Part shown: positions 1 through 6,109 of the stretch, one piece after another | Layout: each line of letters opens with the position of its first letter | Position numbering within the stretch: position 1 is the stretch's first letter | Origin: an uncultured Bacilli bacterium | Lineage (GTDB): Bacteria > Bacillota_I > Bacilli_A > RF39 > UBA660 | Reading direction: 5' to 3' | DNA length: 8,761 nucleotides | Assembly: GCA_947632275.1 (NCBI GenBank) | Contig: CANROR010000051.1 | Location: 1-8,761, forward strand | Made by a program: the position numbers and the translations under genes | The notes under the pieces: model-generated | What the model was told of the DNA's origin: nothing | Databases searched by the model: none | What the model saw: only the letters and a program-made list of their open reading frames with translations

Positions 1-14
1 TGATAATTTAGTCA

Positions 15-50
15 TTGAAAATTAATGTCATAAATGTCAGTAAATTTCAA
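15..50. repeat. Upstream copy of a 36-bp imperfect palindromic repeat
   Basis: This element begins TTGAAA and ends TTTCAA. It matches the second element at 91-126 at 31 of 36 positions, with identity over the last 22 bases (29-50 against 105-126). In this copy the palindrome extends outward: GTCATTGAAA at 11-20 pairs perfectly with TTTCAATGAC at 45-54. It lies just upstream of the -35 region of the following gene, which suits an operator or DNA-bending site. What binds it is unknown. Confidence 0.8.
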
Positions 51-57
51 TGACTAA

Positions 58-86
58 TTGTTTTTTTATAAAATGTGTAGTATAAT
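58..86 (+). promoter_or_regulatory. Sigma-A-type promoter of the AAA_14 ATPase gene
   Basis: A perfect -10 hexamer TATAAT lies at 81-86. A weaker -35, TTGTTT, lies at 58-63, giving a 17-bp spacer with a T tract. Transcription would begin near position 92, at the left edge of the second palindromic repeat. The promoter is therefore bracketed by the two repeat copies, and the whole second copy would be transcribed into the leader. Confidence 0.6.
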
Positions 87-90
87 TGTA

Positions 91-126
91 TTGAAATCCA
101 GTGACATAAATGTCAGTAAATTTCAA
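91..126. repeat. Downstream copy of the 36-bp imperfect palindrome, in the leader
   Basis: Fourteen of 18 possible base pairs form around a centre at 108/109. The outer arms are TTGAAAT and ATTTCAA, the inner arms TGACAT (102-107) and ATGTCA (110-115). The element ends one base before the ribosome site GGAGG at 128-132, which is followed by the ATG at 138. It may be a repressor site overlapping the transcription start, or an RNA hairpin beside the ribosome site. The sequence does not separate these options. Confidence 0.75.
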
Positions 127-137
127 CGGAGGATACA

Positions 138-1379
138 ATGAAAGAAATTAAAAGGGAACAATATTTAGAAGAATTAATAGCTGCCCGTGAAAATAAATTA
201 ATTAAAGTTATCACGGGAATCAGAAGAAGTGGCAAGTCTTATTTGTTAGATCCGATTTTTAAAAATTATTTAATTGAATCTGGGGTAAAAGAAAACCATA
301 TTATAAAATTGGATTTGGACTTAATTGAAAATCATAAATATAAAGATCCCATGGAGCTATTCAATTTTGTAATGACTCAAGTAAAAGATAAAGATATGTA
401 TTATATTCTTTTGGATGAAATTCAATTAGTAACTAATTTTGAAGAAGTATTAAATAGTTTTTTAAAAAAGCCTAATTTAGATGTTTATGTTACGGGTTCT
501 AATTCTAAATTTTTATCAAGTGATATTGCAACAGAATTCCGGGGAAGAAGCACGGAAATAAAAATTTATCCTTTATCTTTTAAAGAATTCATGGAAGCTA
601 AAGATTTATCGGAAGAAAAAGCTTGGAAAGAGTACATTTTGTATGGCGGTCTGCCACCTGTAGTTTTGCAAACGGATGATAAACAAAAAAGAGAATATTT
701 AGCAGGTTTGTTTGAAACTACTTATTTAAAAGATATTATTGAAAGAAACGATATTAAAAGAAAAGATGGATTAGATGCCATTGTAAATATATTGGCTTCA
801 TCTATCGGTTCTTTAACTAATCCTTCAAATATCTATAAAACTTATTTATCTAAGGGTGATAAAGATATTTCGTTAAATACTATAACTTCGTATATTGAAT
901 ATTTAGAAAATGCTTTTTTAATCAAAAAAGTAGAGCGTTATGATGTCAAGGGACGCAAATATATAATAACTCCGGTTAAATATTATTTCACGGATTTAGG
1001 ACTTAGAAACATTAAATTAAATTTTCGGCAACAAGAAGAAAATCATATAATGGAAAATATCATTTATAATGAACTTTTAATTCGCGGCTATAATGTTGAT
1101 GTGGGCGTCGTGGAAACCAGAAATAAAGATAAAAGAACTTATTACGAAATTGATTTTGTTTGTAATATGGCCAGTAATCGTTATTATATTCAATCGGCAT
1201 TAAATATTGATGATCCGGAAAAAAATATTCAAGAGTCCCGACCTTTAAATTGTGTTGGTGATAATTTTAAAAAGATAATTATTGTTAAAGAAGATATAAA
1301 CGCTTGGCATAATGAAGATGGTATTTTAATTTTAGGAATCAAAGAATTTTTATTAAATAAAAATAGTTTAGAATTATAA
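138..1379 (+). CDS. AAA_14 / DUF4143 family ATP-binding protein
   Basis: This 413-residue protein has the length and layout of the large AAA_14 plus DUF4143 ATPase family. The P-loop is GIRRSGKS (27-34), Walker B is ILLDEIQ (90-96, D93/E94), the sensor-like strand is VTGSNS (118-123), and an arginine motif FRGR (134-137) follows. The region around 200-290 should be the winged-helix part of DUF4143. The C-terminal part resembles a PD-(D/E)XK fold, with E306 and EIDFV (337-341), but where many relatives have a lysine-bearing strand this one reads YYIQSA (349-354), so nuclease activity is doubtful. Family members are common and often multicopy in gut bacteria; their cellular role is not established. 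The start is supported by GGAGG five bases upstream. The gene is not part of the dacB synteny block downstream and looks like an accessory insertion. Family assignment is confident, function is not. Confidence 0.88.
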   Translation: MKEIKREQYLEELIAARENKLIKVITGIRRSGKSYLLDPIFKNYLIESGVKENHIIKLDLDLIENHKYKDPMELFNFVMTQVKDKDMYYILLDEIQLVTNFEEVLNSFLKKPNLDVYVTGSNSKFLSSDIATEFRGRSTEIKIYPLSFKEFMEAKDLSEEKAWKEYILYGGLPPVVLQTDDKQKREYLAGLFETTYLKDIIERNDIKRKDGLDAIVNILASSIGSLTNPSNIYKTYLSKGDKDISLNTITSYIEYLENAFLIKKVERYDVKGRKYIITPVKYYFTDLGLRNIKLNFRQQEENHIMENIIYNELLIRGYNVDVGVVETRNKDKRTYYEIDFVCNMASNRYYIQSALNIDDPEKNIQESRPLNCVGDNFKKIIIVKEDINAWHNEDGILILGIKEFLLNKNSLEL

Positions 1380-1395
1380 TATTTTAGCATGGCTT

Positions 1396-1451
1396 GACTA
1401 CTTTTTTCATAATCTTAAGTGAGGGTTAATATGAAAAAAGTAGTCTTTTTA
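1396..1451 (+). terminator. Perfect 16-bp hairpin with T run over the dacB start codon
   Basis: Bases 1396-1411 are exactly complementary to 1430-1445, with an 18-base loop (1412-1429), and TTTTT follows at 1446-1450. This is the shape of an intrinsic terminator for the ATPase gene upstream. The right arm, however, is the first 15 bases of dacB plus one base before it. The dacB ribosome site GAGG (1421-1424) sits in the loop and its ATG (1431) is in the stem. The stem has only five G-C pairs, so its strength is uncertain. A promoter for dacB inside this region would change whether the left arm is transcribed. CATAATCT at 1408-1415 loosely resembles a sigma-E -10, but there is no convincing -35. 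Confidence 0.6.
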
Positions 1452-2513
1452 TTTGTTCTTTTATTATTGCCTATTAAAGTTGAGGCGATTAGTGCTTCTA
1501 GTGCCATTGTCATGGATTTAAAAAGTGATCGGATTTATTATGAAAAAAATATTCATGAAGAAAGATTAATTGCTTCAATTACGAAAATAATGACTTGTAT
1601 TGTCGCAATTGAAAATGCCGATATCAATGAAAAAGTAACCGTTGGTGAAGAAGTTTTAAAGGCCTATGGCAGTGCTATTTATATTGAAATCGGAGAAGAA
1701 CTTTCCCTAAAAGATTTACTTTTAGGTTTAATGCTAAGAAGTGGTAATGATGCGGCGGTGGTGATTGCTAAAACCGTCGCCGGCAATATGAATAACTTTG
1801 CCAATTTAATGAATGCGAAAGCCGCGGAAATTGGCATGAATAATACGCACTTTTATAATGCTCATGGTCTTGAAGAAGAAAATGGCGAAGGCAATACTTC
1901 AACTGCCTATGATATGGCCCTTTTAACGAAATATGCTTATCAAAATAAAACTTTTTGCGAAATCTTTGGCACTAAAAAAGTGACGGTCAAAAGTAATAAA
2001 AAAACCTATAGTTGGACTAGTAAAAATAAACTAATTCATCGTTTTGATTATATCACGGGTGGGAAAACGGGATTTACCGAAAAAGCGCGGCGAACTTTAG
2101 TTACTACGGCTTCTAAAGATAACATTGATTTAGTTGTTGTAACCCTTAATGACCCTAACGATTTTCAAGACCATATTGCTTTATATAATGATGTTTTTGA
2201 AAATTATACGGCTAAGTTAGTTTTAAATAAAGATAAATTTAAAATTAAACAAGATGATTATTATCAAGATTATAAATTATATATAAAAAACGATGTTTAT
2301 GTTCCAGTGCAAGGCGATGAAGCAAATAATTTAAAGATTAATTATGTTTTAACGAAAGTGAAAAAACCTAATGATGGTGAGCAAGTAGGTAAGGCCGAAA
2401 TTTATTTAAAGGATAAAAAAATTGCCGAAGAAGATATTTATATTGAAGTAAATAAAACTAAAGCTAAACTTAGTTGGTGGCAAAAAATAATTAGGTGGTT
2501 TCAACAATGGTAA
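1431..2513 (+). CDS. dacB: D-alanyl-D-alanine carboxypeptidase (peptidase S11), sporulation DacB type
   Basis: This penicillin-binding protein removes the terminal D-Ala from peptidoglycan stem peptides outside the membrane. The 360-residue product has a signal peptide (KK followed by a Leu/Val-rich core, probable cleavage after VEA near residue 19). The three S11 active-site motifs are present: SITK (49-52, nucleophile Ser49), SGN (104-106) and KTG (212-214). A beta-rich C-terminal domain ends in an amphipathic tail rich in Trp (WWQKIIRWFQQW), the usual membrane anchor of this class. I chose the ATG at 1431 over the in-frame GTG at 1419, because GAGG at 1421-1424 is correctly spaced and the signal peptide then starts with MKK. 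The last codons overlap spmA by seven bases. In B. subtilis dacB precedes spmA and spmB and acts in spore cortex synthesis. The gene name rests on this order, since general S11 enzymes (DacA, DacF) have the same motifs. Confidence 0.9.
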   Translation: MKKVVFLFVLLLLPIKVEAISASSAIVMDLKSDRIYYEKNIHEERLIASITKIMTCIVAIENADINEKVTVGEEVLKAYGSAIYIEIGEELSLKDLLLGLMLRSGNDAAVVIAKTVAGNMNNFANLMNAKAAEIGMNNTHFYNAHGLEEENGEGNTSTAYDMALLTKYAYQNKTFCEIFGTKKVTVKSNKKTYSWTSKNKLIHRFDYITGGKTGFTEKARRTLVTTASKDNIDLVVVTLNDPNDFQDHIALYNDVFENYTAKLVLNKDKFKIKQDDYYQDYKLYIKNDVYVPVQGDEANNLKINYVLTKVKKPNDGEQVGKAEIYLKDKKIAEEDIYIEVNKTKAKLSWWQKIIRWFQQW

Positions 2514-3085
2514 ATATAATTTGGATATTTTTAATTTTAGTAGGAATATTTTTTTCTTTAATCACGGGTAATATTGATACGATTAATAACAGTATTTTAA
2601 CCAATGGAAAAGAAGGCTTAGATTTAATAATTTCCATTTTACCCATTATTGTCTTATGGTCGGGAATTATGAAAATTGCCGAAGACTCGGGTCTTTTAAA
2701 ACGGTTTGCTCAACTGGTTCAACCGCTTTTATCTCGTCTTTTCCCCGACGTGCCCAAAGAAAATCCGGCCTTAGGTTATATTGCTTCTAATATCGCGGCC
2801 AATATGATGGGGCTAGGGAGTGCGGCCACTCCTTTTGGTTTAAAAGCCATGAAAGAACTCCAAAAAATAAATCCGGATAAAGAGACGGCATCAACCCCTA
2901 TGATTACTTTTTTAGTTTTAAATACTGCAGGGGTAACAATTGTTCCCACGACGGTTTTAGCTTTAAGAATTGCCCATCATTCGGCTAATCCGAGTGAAAT
3001 AATAATTCCCGGGATTATTGCCACCTTTTGTTCTTCGTTGGGCGGCTTACTTCTAGATTATTTTATCAGGAGGCGTAAAAAATGA
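2507..3085 (+). CDS. spmA: Spore maturation protein A
   Basis: SpmA is an integral membrane protein that, with SpmB, is needed for full dehydration of the spore core; its molecular activity is unknown. The 192-residue product is close to the family's usual length. Hydrophobic segments lie at about 4-20, 38-56, 132-152 and 165-186. The nucleoside-recognition/Gate-type core contains the conserved stretch NPALGYIASNIAANMMGLG (86-104) followed by SAATPFGLKAM. The protein ends in a basic cytoplasmic tail (RRRKK). The ATG at 2507 is preferred over the in-frame GTG at 2495, because AGGTGG (2493-2498) sits eight bases ahead of it. It overlaps dacB by seven bases and spmB by four, so the three genes are translationally coupled. 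Confidence 0.93.
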   Translation: MVNIIWIFLILVGIFFSLITGNIDTINNSILTNGKEGLDLIISILPIIVLWSGIMKIAEDSGLLKRFAQLVQPLLSRLFPDVPKENPALGYIASNIAANMMGLGSAATPFGLKAMKELQKINPDKETASTPMITFLVLNTAGVTIVPTTVLALRIAHHSANPSEIIIPGIIATFCSSLGGLLLDYFIRRRKK

Positions 3086-3600
3086 ATTTATTAAGCAAAA
3101 TTGTTATTCCGCTTTTTGTTGTATTAGTTATCATGTATGGCTTTCGGAAAAAAATAAATGTTTATGAATCTTTTTTGGCCGGTGCTAAAGAAGGTTTATA
3201 TATTACGTTTAATATTTTCCCGGCCGTGATTGCGATGGTTTTTGCCATTAATATTTTTTTAGATAGTAATTTTATTTATTTTTTTCTTAATTCATTTCGG
3301 AATTTTTTTAACTTTTTAAATATCCCTTTAGAAATAATGCCAATGGCTTTACTTCGCCCTGTCTCGGGCACGGCTTCCCTAGCTATTATGAATGATATCT
3401 TTATTAAGCATGGTCCCGATTCTTATTTAGGTCGCTTAGCTTCCATTTTACAAGGTTGTACGGATACGACCATTTATGTTTTAGCCTTATATTTTAGTTC
3501 GATTGGGATTAAAAAAATTCGGTATTCGTTAGGGGTTGGTCTTTTCGCCGATTTCGTCGGGATTACAGTTGCCTTTTTACTTACGATGTTTTTATTTTAA
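3082..3600 (+). CDS. spmB: Spore maturation protein B
   Basis: This is the partner of SpmA in spore core dehydration and a second small Gate-domain membrane protein. The 172 residues include hydrophobic segments at about 5-20, 42-60, 128-141 and 150-172. The conserved family region is clear: LRPVSGTASLAIM (91-103), GPDSYLGRLASILQG (111-125) and CTDTTIYVLALYF (126-138). A strong AGGAGG (3068-3073) lies eight bases before the ATG, and ATGA overlaps the stop of spmA. The gene is full length with no sign of decay, which argues that the sporulation function is still under selection. It is followed by 39 bases before rluB. Confidence 0.93.
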   Translation: MNLLSKIVIPLFVVLVIMYGFRKKINVYESFLAGAKEGLYITFNIFPAVIAMVFAINIFLDSNFIYFFLNSFRNFFNFLNIPLEIMPMALLRPVSGTASLAIMNDIFIKHGPDSYLGRLASILQGCTDTTIYVLALYFSSIGIKKIRYSLGVGLFADFVGITVAFLLTMFLF

Positions 3601-3614
3601 ATTAAGCTAAGTTA

Positions 3615-3623
3615 TGGTAAACT
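3615..3623 (+). promoter_or_regulatory. Possible extended -10 promoter for rluB
   Basis: TGG at 3615-3617 followed by TAAACT (3618-3623) has the form of an extended -10 element, although only four of six bases match TATAAT. No good -35 is visible. A separate promoter would make sense, because rluB is a housekeeping gene behind genes that are normally sporulation-specific. This is a weak call. Confidence 0.25.
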
Positions 3624-3639
3624 TTAAGTGGTGAGTTAA

Positions 3640-4350
3640 ATGGAACGTTTACAAAAAGTTATCGCCGCTTCGGGCTATACTTCAAGGCGGAAAGCCGAAG
3701 AATTAATTAAAACGGGGCATGTGTTAGTTAATGATAAATTAGTCACAGAACTTGGGACGAAAGTAGATAGTAATGACGTTATTAGTATTGATGGAACTAT
3801 TATAAATAAAGATGTGAAGTTTGAATATTACTTACTTAATAAACCAAGAGGTGTTATTAGTAGTGCACATGATGCCGAAGGAAGAACAACTGTTGTCGAT
3901 TTAATTGCTACTTCTGCCCGCATTTATCCGATTGGTCGGCTTGATTATAATACAACTGGTCTTATTTTATTAACCAATGATGGGGAGTTTGCCAATCATT
4001 TAATGCATCCTTCTTTTCAAATTGAAAAAACTTATGTGGCTAAACTTGAAGGCCTAATCACCGGCGAAGACATTGCCAAATTAAAAAAAGGAATAGTTAT
4101 TGAAGGCCGCAAAGTAGAAATAAAAAGATTTAAATTAAAGAAAAAAGATGTCGAAAAAAATACTTCTTTAGTAGAAGTAACCATTGTTGAAGGTCGGAAT
4201 CATATTATTAAAAAATTATTTGAAAAATTAAACTTGCCAGTGAATAAACTATCCCGAATTGGTTATGGCTTTTTAACCATAGATAATTTAAAATCGGGAG
4301 AATATCGTCTCTTAAGTATTAAAGAAGTAAAGAAATTTTATAGTTTATAA
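3640..4350 (+). CDS. rluB: 23S rRNA pseudouridine synthase, RluB/RsuA family
   Basis: This enzyme converts a specific uridine in 23S rRNA (position 2605 in E. coli numbering for RluB) to pseudouridine. The 236 residues show an N-terminal S4 RNA-binding domain (about 1-60, with LQKVIAASGYTSRRKAEELI near the start) and the RsuA/RluB catalytic domain. The catalytic motif GRLDYNTTGLILLTNDGEF (99-117) contains the nucleophile Asp102. YLLNKPRGVISS (64-75) and EGRNHIIKKLF (184-194) are the other expected motifs, the last slightly diverged from the common GRNxQVRRM form. The ribosome site is GTGGTGAG at 3628-3635. The position after spmB matches B. subtilis (ypuL/rluB). The related RsuA and RluE/F enzymes share these motifs, so RluB rests partly on synteny. 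Its last six bases overlap the end of the convergent ligase gene. Confidence 0.9.
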   Translation: MERLQKVIAASGYTSRRKAEELIKTGHVLVNDKLVTELGTKVDSNDVISIDGTIINKDVKFEYYLLNKPRGVISSAHDAEGRTTVVDLIATSARIYPIGRLDYNTTGLILLTNDGEFANHLMHPSFQIEKTYVAKLEGLITGEDIAKLKKGIVIEGRKVEIKRFKLKKKDVEKNTSLVEVTIVEGRNHIIKKLFEKLNLPVNKLSRIGYGFLTIDNLKSGEYRLLSIKEVKKFYSL

Positions 4351-5223
4351 TTTAGGATGTCTTAACATATTGTTAGTTGTTTTCTCGGTATAATAAACTA
4401 AAATATCGATATATGGTTTTAAATAATTACAGTTTTTATCAGTATAATCCTCGAAAGGGGATTTTTTAATTGGTTTTGCTTTTAAAACGCGATTATAAAT
4501 TTCTTGTTTATTACTAATACTTAATTTGCCTACGAAATGGAGTTTATTTTTTTGCTTTTCACCTAAGTATAAACTAATAGTATTATTTTTGTTCGGTTTA
4601 TAACCTCCAATATAAAAATAATCGGATTGAATATTTTTAATTTTTAACCAAATACTTACTCTTTTACCATAATAATATCTACTATTTATTTCTTTGGCCA
4701 CAATTCCTTCCAAATTTTCTTTTTTAATAAAACTAAATAGTTCTTGACCTTTTTCTAAAAAGAATTTGGCTTTTTGAAATACTTCATTTTCTTTAAACTG
4801 ATTTAAAATATTTTTTCTTTTTATTAAAGGCATATTGGTTAGATCTTGTCCATTATTAAGAATATCAAAACAGACAAAAACCGCGGGATAATTTTTTTGT
4901 AAAACGGCACTTTTAATTTTATTTTTGGTCCGCATTCTTTCTTGTAAAGGCCGAATGTTGGGTTTGCCTTCATCAAAATAAACAATTTCACCATCCAGAA
5001 CGCAGGGTTTATTAATAACTTCTTTAATTTTTAAAAGCTCGGGAAAAACCTCATTTAAAATTACGCCATTCCGACTTTTAATAATTATGGTATCTTTATT
5101 AACATAAACTAAAGCCCGAAAGCCATCAAATTTTATTTCATATAAATAATTTTTATCGTTAAAAGGCTTTTTAATTTCTTCTAAAAGCATGGGTGAAAGA
5201 TCTAAAAAATCACTTTTTCGCAT
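4345..5223 (-). CDS. ligD: ATP-dependent DNA ligase of NHEJ, ligase-only LigD
   Basis: This enzyme seals DNA ends using ATP through a lysine-AMP intermediate, as the partner of Ku. The 292 residues contain the whole adenylation domain and OB fold: motif I EIKFDGFR (29-36, Lys31 as AMP acceptor), SRNG (50-53), motif III LDGEIV (77-82), motif IIIa VCFDIL (117-122), motif IV LEGIVAKE (171-178) and motif V WLKIKN (192-197). The C-terminal LRHPKL corresponds to the end of LigD-type ligase domains. There is no polymerase or phosphoesterase domain on either side, so this is the minimal LIG form, unlike the LIG-POL LigD of B. subtilis. The start at 5223 has AAAGGA (5229-5234 read on this strand) five bases upstream and overlaps the end of ku by 14 bases. 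It ends tail to tail with rluB. The symbol is used for the family; ligase-only forms are sometimes named otherwise. Confidence 0.92.
   Translation of the reverse strand: MRKSDFLDLSPMLLEEIKKPFNDKNYLYEIKFDGFRALVYVNKDTIIIKSRNGVILNEVFPELLKIKEVINKPCVLDGEIVYFDEGKPNIRPLQERMRTKNKIKSAVLQKNYPAVFVCFDILNNGQDLTNMPLIKRKNILNQFKENEVFQKAKFFLEKGQELFSFIKKENLEGIVAKEINSRYYYGKRVSIWLKIKNIQSDYFYIGGYKPNKNNTISLYLGEKQKNKLHFVGKLSISNKQEIYNRVLKAKPIKKSPFEDYTDKNCNYLKPYIDILVYYTEKTTNNMLRHPKL
4362..4383 (+). terminator. Weak terminator candidate after rluB, inside the ligD 3' end
   Basis: TTAACA (4362-4367) and TGTTAG (4371-4376) form a six-pair stem, including one G-U pair, with a three-base loop, followed by the T-rich TTGTTTT. 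It starts 12 bases past the rluB stop and lies opposite the last codons of the ligase. The stem is short and A/T-rich, so the call is weak. Confidence 0.3.
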
Positions 5224-5965
5224 GATTTTCCTTTAGTGAAGCTTCTAAAGCTTTATATAAATCGTCAATAGATTTTTTCTTTTTGCCTTTAACTTTCGTA
5301 ATCTTTTCCCCATGCATTTTTTTATTTATAGCGTCTTTAATCCGATTTTGATATTCATCTTTATATTCCTCAGGTTTAAATTTATCTGTTAAATTTTCCA
5401 CGAGTTGCATTGCCATTTTTAGTTCGGCTTCGGTGAAATTCTTTTTCATTTTTTCTTTTTGTAATTTTACTTCTTCTTCGTAATATAAAGAATTCATAAT
5501 AATATTTTGATAACCAAAACGAATAACGACATAATAAAGCCGATTATGTAAATAAGTTTTGGCAATGGCGACTTTCTTACTTTTTCGTAAAGCTTCTTTT
5601 AAAAGTTCAAAAGCTTTGGTACTTTTATTAGGGGTTAAGATATAACTTTTATCATAATAAACCGGATCAATTTCATTAATATCGACAAACGAAATTATTT
5701 CGATCGCCTTATCATTTTCATTTTTTAGTTTGGCAAATTCTTCACTCGTAAAAGTCACATAATTATTATCACTATATTCATAACCTTTAACAATTTCATT
5801 TTGTTTTACTTTTTCTTTGCAATGAGGGCAATAACGAATAAATTCTAATCTAGTATCACATTTTTTATGAAGTAAATTAAAGGTAACATTATTATCTTTA
5901 ATCGCCGAGTTTAATAAAACGGGAATATTAACTAAACCAAAAGAAATATTAGTTTGATAGTTCAT
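5210..5965 (-). CDS. ku: DNA end-binding protein Ku (non-homologous end joining)
   Basis: Bacterial Ku is a homodimeric ring that threads onto broken DNA ends and recruits LigD. The 251-residue product is slightly shorter than usual (about 260-300), consistent with a core plus a short tail. Family features include the opening ISFGLVNIPV (7-16), a CX9CX2C cluster (Cys36, Cys46, Cys49) in the position of the usual CPxC, FVDINEIDPVYYDKSYIL (93-110) and the EAELKMAMQLVENLT helix (179-193). The tail from about 215 is very rich in Lys, as expected for the DNA- and LigD-contacting extension. The ribosome site AAAGGTG (5971-5977 read on this strand) is five bases before the ATG. The gene forms a two-gene operon with the ligase, which begins before ku ends. 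The upstream sequence resembles a sigma-G promoter. Confidence 0.92.
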   Translation of the reverse strand: MNYQTNISFGLVNIPVLLNSAIKDNNVTFNLLHKKCDTRLEFIRYCPHCKEKVKQNEIVKGYEYSDNNYVTFTSEEFAKLKNENDKAIEIISFVDINEIDPVYYDKSYILTPNKSTKAFELLKEALRKSKKVAIAKTYLHNRLYYVVIRFGYQNIIMNSLYYEEEVKLQKEKMKKNFTEAELKMAMQLVENLTDKFKPEEYKDEYQNRIKDAINKKMHGEKITKVKGKKKKSIDDLYKALEASLKENHAKK

Positions 5966-5980
5966 AATATCACCTTTTAT

Positions 5981-6010
5981 TAGTATGCGAAAAAGTTAAA
6001 TTTTTTATGC
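5981..6010 (-). promoter_or_regulatory. Sigma-G-like promoter for ku-ligD
   Basis: On the - strand GCATA (6010-6006) is followed by exactly 18 bases and then CATACTA (5987-5981). This agrees with the B. subtilis sigma-G pattern as I know it (GMATR, 18 bases, CATNMTA), and B. subtilis ku/ligD are known sigma-G genes. A caveat is that the start point would fall about 5-7 bases past the -10, close to the ribosome site, leaving a very short leader. No comparably good sigma-A promoter was found; TACAAT (6026-6021) is a possible -10 but lacks a -35. Confidence 0.42.
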
Positions 6011-6053
6011 TTGGGATAAGATTGTAAATATCTGTAAAATTTTAATTTAAATC

Positions 6054-6082
6054 TTGCAAATATATATATATATATATATAAT
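6054..6082 (+). promoter_or_regulatory. Promoter of the membrane cassette with a TA-repeat spacer
   Basis: TTGCAA (6054-6059, four of six bases of the -35 consensus) and a perfect TATAAT (6077-6082) are separated by 17 bases, of which 16 belong to an uninterrupted TA tract. The start of transcription would be near 6089, giving a leader of about 20 bases before the TTG start. Gain or loss of one TA unit would move the spacing to 19 or 15 bases, which should strongly lower promoter strength. Confidence 0.6.
6061..6080. repeat. (TA)10 dinucleotide microsatellite
   Basis: Ten perfect TA units, preceded by one A. Its last two units form part of the -10 hexamer and the rest fill the promoter spacer. 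Dinucleotide tracts of this length are prone to slipped-strand change during replication. The copy number in other cells may therefore differ from the one seen here. Confidence 0.95.
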
Positions 6083-6109
6083 AAAAGTGAAAATACGAGG
6101 TGAAAAGAA

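Noticed and set aside
15..126. CRISPR-like repeat pair
   Set aside because: Only two copies, palindromic over their full length, with the 40-base gap holding a promoter rather than a spacer; no cas genes.
1384..1415. Sigma-E promoter for dacB
   Set aside because: CATAATCT is only a partial match to the -10 and no matching -35 lies at the right distance; noted only as a possibility in the hairpin entry.
1419..1430. GTG at 1419 as start of dacB
   Set aside because: It would place the ribosome site GAGG inside the coding region and add residues ahead of a normal MKK signal peptide.
2495..2506. GTG at 2495 as start of spmA
   Set aside because: The GTG overlaps the AGGTGG site that properly serves the ATG at 2507.
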